64,000 nt of DNA from assembly GCF_030409905.1 (NCBI RefSeq), contig NZ_JAUFQT010000002.1:1-64000 (forward strand), given 5' to 3'. Origin of the DNA: Echinicola jeungdonensis. GTDB taxonomy: Bacteria > Bacteroidota > Bacteroidia > Cytophagales > Cyclobacteriaceae. Shown here one piece after another: positions 1 to 10,805 of the stretch (positions within the stretch are counted from its first letter, which is position 1; every line of letters starts with the position of its first letter). The notes under the pieces are model-generated. The model was not told where the DNA came from. It worked only from the letters and a program-made list of their open reading frames with translations, and ran no database searches. Both the position numbers and the translations under genes were made by a program.

Positions 1-853
1 CATTCTTTCCTCCAAACAAAATCAGCAAATTTTTGTACCCAATAGGTTGGCCCTTTTGTGCTTGAGTTCCAGTATCTTTTTGACAATTTCCTGATTGTCC
101 AGGTCGTCACCCTTACAGGACTTGGTGTTAAAGGCTTTGAAAAGTTTTTTCCTTAATTCCCTGTTTTCCGCATAAGTCATAAATGGAAGGTAGCTGGGGA
201 AGGCAAGGGTAAATACCCAATTCCCATCTTTCCCCTTTCTGAGGCAGTTTGAGCAGCTGCTTCAATAACCGCTTCTGGAAGCCCTTTTAGATCTTCTTCA
301 TTGTCCACCACCATTTCATATTTATTGGTTTCTGCCAATACATTTTCCCCAAATTGAAGGCTGTATTGTGCCAGCTCCTTGTCAATTTCCCGCAATTGGA
401 GTTTATCCTCATCAGATAAATTCGCACCATTTCGGACAAAAGCCTTATAAGTTTTTTCCAATAGGGTTTGCTGTTCCTCATCTAGAGAAAGGCTGTCCCG
501 CTTTTGAAAAACCGAATTAACTAATTCGAAAAGCTCTTTATCTAACAAAATATCATTGCTGTGTGCGGTCATCAAGGGTGAAATATCCCTTGCCAGTTTT
601 TGGATTTCATCATTGGTTTCTGCAGAATTGAGGTTGAAAATATGCTGGCTACTATATTTAACCTTTCTCCAGAACGGTCCAGGGCTTCTATAATATTGCT
701 GAAATCTGGTTCCTGAACTTCCTTAATATTTTCAATTTCAGCCCTAGCTTCTGAAATGGCAGCCTGAACTGCAGGTAAAAAATGTTCGTTTTTTATCTTG
801 TCAAAAGGGGCTGTATGAAAAGGAGTCTCAAATTTTTCCAATAAAGGATTCAT
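1..853 (-). pseudogene. dcp: M3-family peptidyl-dipeptidase (Dcp-like), N-terminal part, frameshifted and cut by window edge
   Basis: The reading starts at the ATG at 853 (MNPLLEKFETPFHTAPFDKI) and runs leftward out of the window. The pieces match the N-terminal helical region of M3 zinc metallopeptidases of the oligopeptidase A/Dcp type, which cut dipeptides from peptide C-termini. The HEXXH zinc site would lie beyond the window start and cannot be checked. The frame breaks twice. Near 637-640, adding one A on the + strand restores a continuous reading through FNLNSAETNDEIQKLARDIS. Near 229-231, adding one T restores GKDGNWVFTLAFPSYLPFM, which stays open to position 1. Both are single-base losses in homopolymers, so the gene may be intact in the organism. 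No signal peptide is visible, so a cytoplasmic enzyme is likely. Confidence 0.85.
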
Positions 854-1159
854 AAATATTTTTTTTTCTATGGTTTATCTAAATTATTGGCCTTTATGGC
901 ATCAGATAGACAAAGTTAATGATTTGGTGAAAGTGGCAAGCTTCTCAGGAGGATTAAGGTGATTACCCTTTTGAAATCCACGATTTTAATGGAGGCAGGA
1001 AAGAAAAATCGGGATAAAGAAATCCCGAAGAAAATTCCAACTAAAACTATACTTTGAGATTCAATAAATGCTGAAAAAAAAGGAATTTTTGGTTTTTGAC
1101 TGTATTAATGGTGGTTAATCAATTAAATTTATTAATAAGCAGATCAAAATATATTTGAT
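854..1159. other. Intergenic region between divergent genes, with a small inverted repeat
   Basis: This 306-bp stretch separates the leftward peptidase gene from the rightward DinB gene and should hold both promoters. The only structure seen is an inverted repeat at 1009-1028, TCGGGAT-AAAGAA-ATCCCGA (7-bp stem). It has no T-tract directly after it, so it is not a clear terminator. Confidence 0.35.
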
Positions 1160-1680
1160 ATGAATGAAAAGTTGATGCCGGAAAGCAATGAATATGGTTC
1201 ATTTTATGAAACCTATATTTCCTACGTCCGGGGAAAAGATCCGTTGGATTTGATGCTTTCCCAAATAGGGGTATTGAGAGAATATTTTGTCGGGGTTACA
1301 GAGGAAGTGGCCCAGTCAAATTATGATGATGGGAAGTGGAGTTACAAGGAAGTCATTGGGCATATTAATGACACAGAGAAGATCATGCTTTATCGGGCCT
1401 TGTGTATAGCAAGGAATGAAAAAATAAAGCTTCCAGGTTATGAGCAGGAAGAATATGTCAAGGCAGCCAATTTTAATCAAATTCCTCTTGCCATATTGTT
1501 GGATGATTTTGAACAAAGCAGAAAATTGATGGTTCCTTTTTTAAAAATCTACCTGATGAGGCTTTGACCAGAATTGGAAATGCCAATGGTTATGATCTTA
1601 GTGTCAGGGCTTTGCTGAATATCATCCCAGGGCATTTTGAACATCATATGCGTATTCTGCACGAAAGGTATGGCAGGTAA
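1160..1680 (+). pseudogene. DinB-family (DinB_2-like) protein, one frameshift
   Basis: The protein belongs to the DinB/YfiT four-helix family of small metal-binding enzymes, which often act as thiol-dependent S-transferases; the substrate here is unknown. The first helix pair carries KWSYKEVIGHINDTEK with a metal-type His. The frame closes early at 1567. Adding one T to the T6 run at 1537-1542 restores the last third, including the second His cluster in GHFEHHMRIL, and ends at the TAA at 1678-1680. The restored length of about 173 residues is normal for the family. A second, intact DinB protein is encoded at 8393-8956 in this window. The break is probably a sequencing or assembly error. Confidence 0.8.
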
Positions 1681-1823
1681 TAAAAGATTCTAAATGACTT
1701 TCTATATGCCAGTAAAATAAAAATAATGTTCACCGTGGACTGTTCAAAATGTCCTCTGAGCTTTCCTCAATTTGAAACAGAAAGAAACTAAGCTTATTGG
1801 TGAACCAAATAACATCAACAACT

Positions 1824-2336
1824 ATGTTTGAATATAATCCCGAAAAGCATTATCCACAGGAAACAGAAAGCAGGGTGGTGGTAAGGTTTCAAGATTGCGA
1901 CCCTCTTCAGCACCTGAATAATGCCAAATATTTTGACTATTATTTTAATGCACGGGAAGATCAGGTCCCCAAGTTATATGGAATTGAAATGATTGACATG
2001 ATCCGGAAATATCAAGCGGCTTGGGTAGTTTTTAATCACAATATTTCCTATGTCAGGCCTGCCATGGTAGGAGAGTGGGTAAGAATAATGAGTAGGGTAC
2101 TCTGGCACAATAACAATACGGTTGTGGTGGAATATTATATGACCGATGATTCAAAGAAGGAACTAAAAAATGTACTTTGGACTACTTTGCGTTATGTTAC
2201 CTTAAAGAGTGGAAAGTCTACTGATCACAAAGGGGCCGTGGTGGAGTTTTTGAAAGCCACCTCCGGGGATTTTGATATTAAAGGGTGTACCATATCGGAA
2301 AGAGTTAAGCAGTTGAAATCTGAATTGTTTAACTGA
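1824..2336 (+). CDS. Acyl-CoA thioesterase, hotdog fold (4HBT family)
   Basis: A hotdog-fold thioesterase of the 4-hydroxybenzoyl-CoA thioesterase type, which hydrolyses acyl-CoA thioesters in the cytoplasm. The diagnostic stretch DCDPLQHLNNAKYFDY, about 30 residues from the start, holds the family Asp of the active site on the central helix, and the beta strands that follow fit the fold. I chose the ATG at 1824 (MFEYNPEK). A TTG at 1797 could add nine residues but gives no recognisable sequence, and no ribosome binding site decides between them. The gene is followed by a strong terminator at 2352-2389. The natural substrate is not clear from sequence. Confidence 0.75.
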   Translation: MFEYNPEKHYPQETESRVVVRFQDCDPLQHLNNAKYFDYYFNAREDQVPKLYGIEMIDMIRKYQAAWVVFNHNISYVRPAMVGEWVRIMSRVLWHNNNTVVVEYYMTDDSKKELKNVLWTTLRYVTLKSGKSTDHKGAVVEFLKATSGDFDIKGCTISERVKQLKSELFN

Positions 2337-2351
2337 ATGTAGATTTGGAAT

Positions 2352-2389
2352 AAAAAAAGGGCCGCCAAATTTTTTGACTGCCCTTTTTT
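2352..2389. terminator. Bidirectional intrinsic terminator
   Basis: AAAAAAGGGC pairs with GCCCTTTTTT across a loop of about 17 bases. The A- and T-tracts allow termination in both directions, between the rightward thioesterase gene and the leftward secreted-protein gene. Confidence 0.75.
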
Positions 2390-2397
2390 GGGGAGGA

Positions 2398-3609
2398 CTA
2401 ATATACCTTATACATTTTATTGGCTGAATTAATGTATTCCAAGGGCTTAAAGGCCTTGTCAAAGGAGTTTTGAAGACTGATTAACTTGGATTCCAATTCA
2501 ATGATTCTTGGGCCGATATGTTTGCTTTCCTTATACTTTTTGATCAGTTCATTGTATTTATTGATATTTTCACTGATTCGGAAAGTGATTCCACCAAATC
2601 TAATCTTAAGAGATTGGATTTCCGCCATTTCATTATGAAAGGTGTGTTTTTCCAGTTTTTGGGATTTTGGTCCCTTTCTGCCCGTACTTTATTTGATATG
2701 GTTTGGTCAGATCATTGAGGTATTCGTACCGGAGGTTGGCATCATTTTCATCACTGTACCTCTTTTCAAATTCCTTTTTGGAGATGCCCAAAATGTCCAG
2801 GTTTTTTTTCAAGTTTTGCTCATAGATTCTTTTTAATTCCTCCAGTTCTGTATCTATAGCTTCCCATTCAGTTTCAATAAGGTTTTTGTCATGGGTGTAT
2901 TGGCCTAATACGGTCACCAATTCAAACATTTCCTGACTTTGATTCCTCAATTCCCTATGTCTTCTTCCATTTCCAATATCTTCTATGTAATTGGACATGC
3001 CCATAAACAAAGCCTGACTAAAGGTCCCAAAGATCGGTGTTCCTGCAGAAAGATCGCCAGTTAAGTTAATTAAGTTGGAAACCACACTCAATGCGGGACT
3101 GTCCTCCTTGTTTTTTTTACATAGCTTTGGAAACCTTTGTACCAATCATTAAAACCGGGGTATTGAGTAGGGTTGCCCACCGAATTAAGGGTTTGGAAAA
3201 AATCCCTTGTGGCCCCAAAAAGAATTAATGGCCTCAATTCCCTTTCCATTGATACCAAGTTGATCATTGCAGATTGGTAATTACCCTGGTATATATTAAG
3301 TTCGGCCTCTTTCTCAGCATGTTGAAAGTCCTCGATCAATTTGACACGCTCAATCAATTTTTCGATTTTTTGGGTTTCACTACTGGTCTGGTTGAGCGAC
3401 TTGTCCAGCATTTGGATTTTTTGGTCCAGGTCGTGGAGTTTGGTCCCCAACTGGTTGTCCAGGGAGTCCGTTTTTAGTTTAATGCTTTTTAAAAGGCTGT
3501 TTTTTAAGGCTTGTTCCAGGGAAATGGTCATCGAATCCGTTTGGGCTTGGGCAGACCATAGGGCTAAAAAGAAGATTAAAATGGATATTGGGTATATTTT
3601 CAGTTTCAT
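2398..3609 (-). pseudogene. Secreted coiled-coil protein of unknown function, frameshifted
   Basis: The start at 3609 (MKLKIYPISILIFFLALW) gives a clear signal peptide ending near AQAQ, so the product is exported. The mature part is rich in Lys, Glu, Gln and Leu with heptad-like spacing, most likely long helices or coiled coil, and no enzyme motif is visible. The frame breaks at the T8 run at 3111-3118, where one more T joins the first part to NKEDSPALSVVSNLINLTG. It breaks again near 2647-2663, after which the reading MAEIQSLKIRFGG continues to a stop at 2398. The second break needs one extra or two missing bases, also in short homopolymers. Family not recognised. Confidence 0.6.
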
Positions 3610-3915
3610 ACAATTTAATTTTTCTTGCTCTATACGAAATTTGTGCCATAAATGTAATTCCAAAATTTCAGCTATGAAATAAGAGCGATTTCAAAAATTG
3701 TAATAGGTGAATTTAAATTCAATGAATAAATGTTTTAATCAATTAGTTATTTGCTTGAAATAGGTTTGAAAAGCATAAAAATATATATAAAAAGCAAAAT
3801 AATGCATTGAAATGTGGATTTTTACTATTATATTATTGGAGGTAATAATCCGGTCCCGGATAAAAATGAATGTTTATTTGGTGCCGGATAGCTTGATCAC
3901 CCTAAATTAATCCCC

Positions 3916-5070
3916 ATGTTTTTCACCCCCAGGATTATTTTTGACGAGGAGCACCTTTTGTTTCGTCAGTCGGTAAAAGAGTTTGTAAAAAGGGAAATTA
4001 CGCCCAATAATGCACAATGGGAGCAGCAAAAGATGGTGTCCAGGGAATCCTGAAAAAGTTAGGGGAAAACGGTTTTTTGTGTATGCAGGCACCCGAAAGA
4101 TACGGTGGGTTGGCATTGGAAGATTTCAGGTTCAATGCCCTATTTATTGAGGAGTTAGGTCTAAGTGGTTGTTCAGGACCGGCGATTGGGTATCCATTGC
4201 ATAATGATATTGTATTACCCTATATTCTGCATTATGGTTCCGAGGAGGCAAAAATAAAATATATCCCCAAAATGGTATCAGGAGATTATATTTCTGCGAT
4301 TGCAATGACGGAGCCAGGAGCAGGAAGTGATTTGCAAAATATTAAATCCAGAGCTATTGACCAGGGAGGATATTATACCCTTAGTGGAACAAAAACTTTT
4401 ATTACCAATGGCTACCTAAGTGATGTCGTTGTAGTTGCTGCAAAAACTGACCCTAGTAAAGGAGCTAGGGGGATTAGCTTATTTGTGGTGGATAAGGAAA
4501 TGCAAGGTTTACCAAAGGAGTTCCATTTAAAAAAGTCGGCCTGCATGCACAGGATACTTGTGAATTGTTTTTCGAGGAAGTCAAAGTTCCCAAAAAAAAC
4601 TTATTGGGGGAGCCTGGAAGAGGTTTTACCTACCTGATGACTGAGTTGGCTCAGGAAAGATTGGTAGTAGCCTTGGCCGCTTTGGCATTGGCAGAATTTA
4701 TGATTAATGAAACCATAAAATATGTGAAACGCCGCCCGCTTTTGGAAAAACCGTGGCCGATTTTCAAAACACCAGGTTCAAATTGGCTGAATTGGCTGCT
4801 AAAATCGAGCAAGCCAGAATATATTGTGATCAACTGGTAATGCTGCATAATGAGAAAAAAGTGGACAGTGCCATGGCTTCCGCTGCAAAATATTTAATGA
4901 CTGAATTACAATGCGAAGTTGCCGATGAATGCGTTCAACTTCATGGGGGCTATGGATATATGTGGGATTATCCGGTGGCAAGAGCTTATGCAGATGCCCG
5001 GGTGCAAAGGATATATGCAGGAACCAATGAAATTATGAAGGAGCTAATTGCCAGAAAGATTTTAAAGTAA
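3916..5070 (+). pseudogene. Acyl-CoA dehydrogenase (long-chain type), three frameshifts
   Basis: A flavin-dependent acyl-CoA dehydrogenase, first step of fatty-acid beta-oxidation. The reading starts MFFTPRIIFDEEHLLFRQ at 3916. The flavin/substrate signature AMTEPGAGSDLQNIKS and the C-terminal YAGTNEIMKELIARKIL are intact. The C-terminal motif has Ala where short-chain enzymes have the catalytic Glu, and it resembles long-chain enzymes, whose catalytic base sits elsewhere. Three single-base losses break the frame: an A at 4046-4047, an A in the A6 run at 4529-4534 and a C at 4735-4737. Repairing them gives one continuous protein of about 385 residues, the usual length. It precedes an acyl-CoA ligase gene, a sensible fatty-acid degradation pair. 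Confidence 0.87.
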
Positions 5071-5433
5071 CTGCTGTTTTATGGTAAAGCAAGACCCAAG
5101 TCGTTGGACGGCTGAAATCAGGATTTGAAGGTTTTATTTTTACCCAAAATTTATTTGAATCAATGCCATATCACCTGTTCAGGGACCGTCCATTTAATGG
5201 TTATTATTTCCTTTTAATAAAGCTAAAACTGGGTGGGCCAGGGGCCTAAATAAAGAGTTGATTTTATTTTGTTAATTCTTCTTTACTGGTATAAGGTTTT
5301 TATAATCAATAATTAAGCAGAATTTCTTCTTTCAGGTAAATTTTTTTCTTTTTTTAAAATCATAAATAAGCTATATTGATAAGTAAATCAGCGGTTAATA
5401 TTAACTAATCACCTCATTCAAATTTCATATTTC
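5071..5433. other. Intergenic region, no feature seen
   Basis: A 363-bp gap between the acyl-CoA dehydrogenase and ligase genes. It is AT-rich toward the ligase start and should hold its promoter. I see no convincing coding sequence, RNA or terminator. Confidence 0.3.
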
Positions 5434-7117
5434 ATGCAAGATTTCCCATGGTTCAAGCATTATCCCAAATCCGTTCCCAAAGAAGTGGATGTCCACGCAT
5501 ATGGCAATATCGTGGACCTATTTGAAGAGTGCATCATTAAATATAAGGATGCCGTGGCCTATGAATGTATGGGTAAAAAAATGAGTTTTAACCAACTCGA
5601 TCAATTATCTCAAAATTTTGCAGCCTTTTTACAGGAAGATTTAGGGTGAAAAAGGGTGACCGGATAGCAATCCAAATGCCTAATTTACTTCAATATCCAG
5701 TGGTGATGTTTGGGGCTTTGAGGGCAGGTTTGATCATCGTCAATACCAACCCCCTTTATACTTCCAAAGAGATGTTGCATCAGTTTAAGGATGCCAAGAT
5801 TGAAGCCATTGTAATTTTGGCCAATTTTGCCAGTAAACTAGAGGAAATCCTACCGGAACTTGGAGTGAAACATATCATCATTACAGAGATTGGGGATATG
5901 TTGGGAGGAATGAAAGGAAGCATTGTGAATTTTGTAGTGAAATACATCAAACAAATGGTGCCTACATATCATATTAAAAATAAAATGGCCCTGATGGATT
6001 GTCTGAAAAAGGGAGTTTCTTCTATTTTTAAACCTGTAGAAATATCTTCTGAGGATACTGCCTTTTTACAATATACTGGAGGAACCACTGGGATTTCCAA
6101 AGGTGCCGAGCTTACCCATGCCAATATTGTGGCCAATATGCAGCAAATTTCTGCCTGGATGCTTCCCAAACTGAAGGAACGGGAGGAAATGGTTATAACC
6201 GCCCTTCCCCTGTATCATATATTTGCTCTTACTGTCAACTGTCTTGCTATGTTGAAAATTGGGGCGCATAATGTACTTGTTACCAATCCTAGGGATATGA
6301 AGGCTTTTTGTAAGGACTTGCGTACCCATCCATTTAGTATTCTTACTGGAGTAAATACTTTATTCAATGGTTTATTAAACCAAGAATCATTTAGGAATCT
6401 TGATTTTAGTGCTTTAAAGATATCTGTGGGAGGAGGAATGGCTGTTCAAAAATATGTGGCCGAAAAGTGGAAAGAAGTAACAGGAACTCCACTGGCAGAA
6501 GGATATGGCTTGACGGAGACTTCACCTGTTGTTTCCTGTAACCCTATTGATGGAAATGAGCGGCTGGGAACTATCGGCTTGCCGCTACCCAATACCGAAA
6601 TTAAAATTATTGATGATGATGGCAATGCTTTGTCTTTTGGAGAAAAAAGGGAACTATGCATCAAAGGGCCCCAAGTGATGAAAGGTTATTGGAAAATGCC
6701 GGAAGAAACCGCCAAAGTATTGTCTGAAGATGGTTGGTTAAAAACCGGAGATATTGCTGTTTTAAATGAAGATGGCTATTTGAAAATTGTGGATAGGAAA
6801 AAAGAGATGATTTTGGTTTCTGGCTTTAATGTATATCCCAATGAAGTGGAGGATGCTATTGCCTCTCATGAAAAAGTGGTAGAGGTGGGCGTCATAGGCA
6901 TACCTGATGAACAAAGCACAGAAAGGGTAATTGCCTATGTAGTCCAAATGATACCTCTCTTTCAGAGGAGGAAGTAATCCAGCACAGCCGTCAATCCCTG
7001 ACAAGCTATAAAGTTCCTAAAGAAGTCCATTTTGTTGATGAATTGCCCAAGTCCAATGTAGGAAAAATCCTCAGAAGGCTAATCAAGGAAAATCACCAGA
7101 AAAAAGTATTACCATAA
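5434..7117 (+). pseudogene. fadD: Long-chain fatty acid--CoA ligase (FadD-like), two frameshifts
   Basis: An ANL-superfamily acyl-CoA synthetase that activates fatty acids with ATP and CoA. Family motifs are present in order: the AMP-binding loop TGGTTGISKGAELTH, GYGLTETSPVVSCNP, the hinge region with KTGDIAVLNEDGYLKIVDRK, and the C-terminal catalytic Lys in NVGKILRRLIK. The first frame ends at a TGA at 5647 after QEDLG; one more G at 5644-5646 joins it to VKKGDRIAIQMPN. The second breaks at 6946-6948, where one more A restores VVQNDTSLSEEEVIQHS and reaches the TAA at 7115-7117. The repaired length of about 561 residues is normal. Together with the upstream dehydrogenase it points to fatty-acid beta-oxidation. 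Confidence 0.88.
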
Positions 7118-7150
7118 AAAAAGCGGGTTTATAAACGACCCGCTTTTTTT
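7116..7150. terminator. Bidirectional intrinsic terminator
   Basis: AAAAAAAGCGGGT pairs with ACCCGCTTTTTTT around a short loop. It sits between the converging ligase (+) and bioB (-) genes and can serve both. Confidence 0.85.
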
Positions 7151-7198
7151 ATTAAAGGCTTACTTCTTTATCTTTAAATGCTTCCCTGGGTTTTAGAT

Positions 7199-8131
7199 TC
7201 AGGGTTTGAAAAGTTGTTTGTCTGAATCTTCTTCCGGATTTGGGGTGGTTAATAATTTGTCCCCTGCAAAAATGGAGTTGGCTCCAGCCATAAAGCAAAG
7301 GGCTTGTTCCTCTGTGGTCATTCTTACCCTTCCCGCAGAAAGTCTGACCATGGCTTTCGGCATGATAATTCTAGCAGTGGCGATCATCCTGACCATTTCC
7401 CAAACAGATACTTTTTCCTGTTCCTCCAATGGAGTTCCTTCTACTGGAACCAGGGCATTTACAGGTACAGACTCTGGATGACTTGGCAAAGTAGCCAAAG
7501 TGTGTAACATGCCTACCCGGTCTTCCAGATTTTCCCCCAATCCGATGATTCCACCCGAGCAAACCGAAATATCAGCTTTCCGGACATTATCCAGGGTGTT
7601 TAGCCTATCGTCATAGTTTCGGGTGGTTATGATCTGGTCATAATGTTCCTCACTGGTGTCCAGGTTATGGTTATAGGCATAAAGGCCAGCATCTTTAAGC
7701 TTTTTGGCCTGTTCTTCAGAAAGCATACCTAAGGTGCAGCACACTTCCATGCCCATGGTATTTACCCCTTTTACCATTTCCAGAACCTTGTCAAAGTCCC
7801 GGTTGTCCCTTACTTCTCTCCAGGCAGCACCCATGCAGAACCTTGTGCTACCGGCAGATTTTGCATCAGCAGCTTTCTGCAAAACTTCTTCCACTTCCAA
7901 TAGTTTGTGGACCTTTACATCAGTATGGTACCTTGCTGCTTGAGGGCAATAGGCACAATCTTCAGGGCAACCCCCAGTTTTTACTGACAATAGGGTGCAA
8001 ACTTGTACTTCCTGTGGGTCATTAAACTCCCTATGAACAGTGGCTGCCTTATATATTAATTCTAAAATGGGTTGATCAAAAATAGCTTTGATTTCTTCCC
8101 TTGTCCAATCGTTTCTAATCTCAGTCATCAA
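7199..8131 (-). CDS. bioB: Biotin synthase
   Basis: A radical SAM enzyme that inserts sulfur into dethiobiotin, the last step of biotin synthesis. The 4Fe-4S/SAM motif CPEDCAYC is at about residues 54-61. [20 protein letters not shown] and the C-terminal LSAGRVRM (the arginine that binds the 2Fe-2S cluster) are all present. The start ATG is at 8131. As read, the protein ends KQLFKP at 7199. One more base at 7205-7207 would instead give [18 protein letters not shown] and a stop at 7152-7154. That is the tail expected for BioB, so the true gene probably covers 7152-8131. No other biotin genes are adjacent. Confidence 0.95.
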   Translation of the reverse strand: MMTEIRNDWTREEIKAIFDQPILELIYKAATVHREFNDPQEVQVCTLLSVKTGGCPEDCAYCPQAARYHTDVKVHKLLEVEEVLQKAADAKSAGSTRFCMGAAWREVRDNRDFDKVLEMVKGVNTMGMEVCCTLGMLSEEQAKKLKDAGLYAYNHNLDTSEEHYDQIITTRNYDDRLNTLDNVRKADISVCSGGIIGLGENLEDRVGMLHTLATLPSHPESVPVNALVPVEGTPLEEQEKVSVWEMVRMIATARIIMPKAMVRLSAGRVRMTTEEQALCFMAGANSIFAGDKLLTTPNPEEDSDKQLFKP

Positions 8132-8392
8132 AATGGCATTTGGATGGTGAATTCAGGGCTAAAATTATTGATTTTTGTTTAGTATGTAATGATTTTTTCT
8201 GCTTTTTCCCTATTCAATTGAGAATGGGTGAGTTAAGCTAACCTGATCCGGGGTTTGGATTGAGGTGATATTATATAAGAGGGTAATTAATCTCACTTAT
8301 TAAGCCTTAAACCAGGATGGTCTTAAGGACATGGAATTAACTTGTCTGGGGCAACAGGCCAGAATAGGATTTTAGGCTAATAATAATCAGAA

Positions 8393-8956
8393 TTATTTTT
8401 TTATTTCTTCCAGGAGATGGAAAGCTTGATTGTAATGTCTTTTTTCATGACTGATAATGATATTGATTGCCAATTCCAAGGGATAGGCAATTAAACGGTT
8501 AGCCGGGGAATGAATCACCTGTTTATTTTCTAGAAATGGCTTAAGTTGACCTATCCAACGAGAAAGATTCTTTTGGTGTTTTTCAAACTGGTCTAATAGT
8601 TCTTTATTTTCGGGTACTTCATATTTGGATGGGATCCATATGGGAAGGGTTTTGAATTTTTTGTGGTTTTCCGGGGCAACGGATTTGAGGATCATTTTAC
8701 CCAGCGCTTTTGTAAGAAAACCAAAATTGCCAATGAATGGCTTGGAATAATTTCCCTTTTCCAATTGTCGAAAAATAGGAAAATAGCTTTCGTTTAGGAC
8801 GATCAAATGTTGGATGTTTTCAGCAATACTCCAGGTTTTTGCATCGGGTTTCATATGCAGGGTTTCCACATCCAAAGATTGAAAGCTGTCTTTAAACGAT
8901 GCAGTAATTTCTTGAATATCCTGTTGCCAATTCTTAATGGTGGTATCCATGTTCAT
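8393..8956 (-). CDS. DinB-family protein
   Basis: An intact 187-residue member of the DinB superfamily of metal-binding four-helix proteins. KTWSIAENIQHLIVLNESYF is the first metal-ligand helix, and HEKRHYNQAFHLLEEI near the C-terminus supplies the other histidines. No signal peptide is visible, so a cytoplasmic location is likely. The exact reaction is unknown; some relatives transfer bacillithiol or other thiols. It stands alone between bioB and the exonuclease gene. An ATG two codons downstream of the chosen start is equally possible. Confidence 0.75.
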   Translation of the reverse strand: MNMDTTIKNWQQDIQEITASFKDSFQSLDVETLHMKPDAKTWSIAENIQHLIVLNESYFPIFRQLEKGNYSKPFIGNFGFLTKALGKMILKSVAPENHKKFKTLPIWIPSKYEVPENKELLDQFEKHQKNLSRWIGQLKPFLENKQVIHSPANRLIAYPLELAINIIISHEKRHYNQAFHLLEEIKK

Positions 8957-9090
8957 ATTAAGGGAAATGTAGCTTTTTTGAATTTAGTAAAAATGTAAAA
9001 TACTATGACATTAAGCGTCAAAATTCGCTAATATGATTGAAAAAACATGAATTTTGGTTGGTGAAAAGCTAAATTTGTCAATATAAAAAA

Positions 9091-10377
9091 ATGGGTATGT
9101 ATGCAATCGTTGATATTGAAACCACTGGAGGGTATGGGAGAAGACATCGAATCACAGAAATTGCCGTGGTTGTTCATGACGGAAAACAGGTTTTGGATAC
9201 ATACCAGACATTGTTAAATCCTGATTGCGAAATTCCAGCTTTTATTACCGGCCTGACAGGAATAGATAATGAGATGGTCCAAGGTGCACCATTTTTTGAA
9301 GAAATAGGAGAAGAATTATATGAATTATTGAAGGATAAGGTCTTTGTGGCCCATAATGTAAATTTTGATTTCAATTTTATCAAATCAGAATTTAGCAGAG
9401 TGGGTATCAATTTTGAGAGGCCAAAGCTATGCACTATTCGACTAAGCCGAAAATTGATACCTGGGTTGCCCTCCTATAGTTTGGGCAGCATTTGTGAGTA
9501 CATGGATATCGAAATTCACGATAGGCACAGGGCGTTTGGGGATGCGGAGGCTACCGCCATTCTTTTTGGGATTTTGGTCCATAGGGATGATCAGGGAGTG
9601 ATCGCCCAAGCTATGAAAAGGAATTCTGGGGAATCCTTTTTGCCACCTCATATTTCCAGGGAGCAATTTTTGGAATTGCCCACATCTGTGGGTGTGTATT
9701 ATTTTCATGATGAGCATGGAAAAGTCATTTATGTTGGAAAGGCCTTGAATATTAGAAACCGGTTCAAGGGCCATTTTTCAGGTGCAGGAAAGGGCAAACA
9801 GGCCATGAAATCAGCCATTCATCATGTTTCATATACATTGACAGGAAGTGAATTTTTGGCTCTTTTGGTGGAGGCATTGGAAATAAAAAAACACTGGCCA
9901 AGGTTTAATAGGGCATTAAAAGTGAAAGCTGGGGCCTGGGGGCTTTATCAGTACCAGGATGGAAAGGGTTATATGAGGTTTCAGGTATCGAAAATCAATA
10001 AATTCAAAAAGCCTCTTATTACTTTTAGGACCCACCATGATGCCTGGTCGTATCTTTTGAAAAAAGTGGAAGAGTTTAAGCTATGCCCCAAACTTTGTGG
10101 GATTCAAAAAACTCCTGGTGCTTGTTATGATTTTGAATCGGGTTTTTGTGATGGAGCTTGCGCGGAAAAAGAAGATTCTTCCTCTTACAATGATAAAGTA
10201 CTGGATTGGTTGGGGCAGATTCCTCTTGAAAACCAACGGATGTTGATCAAAGAAAAGGGGAGAAACCCTGAGGAAGAAGCTGCCATTTATTTCGATCAAG
10301 GGATATTAAAAGCCTACGGTTTTTTGGATCTTAAACAGGAGTTTCAATCCGATGAGGAAGTAGTATTGCAAGTTTAA
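9091..10377 (+). CDS. DEDDh exonuclease fused to a UvrC-type GIY-YIG domain
   Basis: The N-terminal 175 residues form a DNA polymerase III epsilon-like 3'-5' exonuclease: YAIVDIETTGG carries the Asp-Glu of Exo I, HNVNFDFNFIK is Exo II, and HRAFGDAEAT is Exo III. A GIY-YIG nuclease follows from about residue 200 (VGVYYFHDEHGKVIYVGKA, then the Arg in NRFKGHF). The combination suggests nucleotide-excision-type repair, nicking and trimming DNA. The frame stops at 10377. One more A at 10370-10371 would extend it through SLTPVKPVSETAVILEQYLG to 10478, which looks like the real C-terminus, so the stop read here may be an error. Confidence 0.85.
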   Translation: MGMYAIVDIETTGGYGRRHRITEIAVVVHDGKQVLDTYQTLLNPDCEIPAFITGLTGIDNEMVQGAPFFEEIGEELYELLKDKVFVAHNVNFDFNFIKSEFSRVGINFERPKLCTIRLSRKLIPGLPSYSLGSICEYMDIEIHDRHRAFGDAEATAILFGILVHRDDQGVIAQAMKRNSGESFLPPHISREQFLELPTSVGVYYFHDEHGKVIYVGKALNIRNRFKGHFSGAGKGKQAMKSAIHHVSYTLTGSEFLALLVEALEIKKHWPRFNRALKVKAGAWGLYQYQDGKGYMRFQVSKINKFKKPLITFRTHHDAWSYLLKKVEEFKLCPKLCGIQKTPGACYDFESGFCDGACAEKEDSSSYNDKVLDWLGQIPLENQRMLIKEKGRNPEEEAAIYFDQGILKAYGFLDLKQEFQSDEEVVLQV

Positions 10378-10478
10378 CTCCGGTGAAACCTGTTTCTGAA
10401 ACGGCAGTTATTCTAGAACAATATTTGGGTAAAAATTTGTTGAAAAAGGTCAAAGTGATTGAAGGGTTAAGTTTATGA

Positions 10479-10805
10479 GGTTTCTGAAATAACAAAGGAA
10501 TATGGCTCATTGCCTCATTTCAGTATTTATTTTTAATCTGGCACATTTTTTAGAATGGTTCATTTTTAAAGATTTTTTCAAGAAAGGGATAAGGGTTATA
10601 GACTTGAATTACCACTTCTCGGAATAATATACTTAAAAGGTATTTGTGTCAAATTTTTGGGTATATCTGTGTTTTATTTTATGATAAAATCACGATGAAG
10701 TTGTTGTTTAATATGTTCTGTATGGTTTTATAAAAACAGAATAATTGTTTATATTGATTACAGTCATGATTGACAATATTTTATGCAACCCAAAATCACA
10801 AGAAT
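10479..10805. other. Intergenic region, nothing recognised
   Basis: About 330 bp between the exonuclease gene, counted to its probable true end at 10478, and the next secreted-protein gene. It is AT-rich and presumably holds a promoter. I see no RNA gene, repeat or terminator with good pairing. Confidence 0.3.

Noticed and set aside
3341..3682. Plus-strand open frame opposite the secreted coiled-coil gene
   Set aside because: It is the mirror of a gene with a clear signal peptide on the minus strand; its own translation has no features.
1..7150. Phase variation by homopolymer slippage
   Set aside because: The affected genes are housekeeping enzymes and the runs are short (2-8 bases) and of mixed type. 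Sequencing error explains them better.
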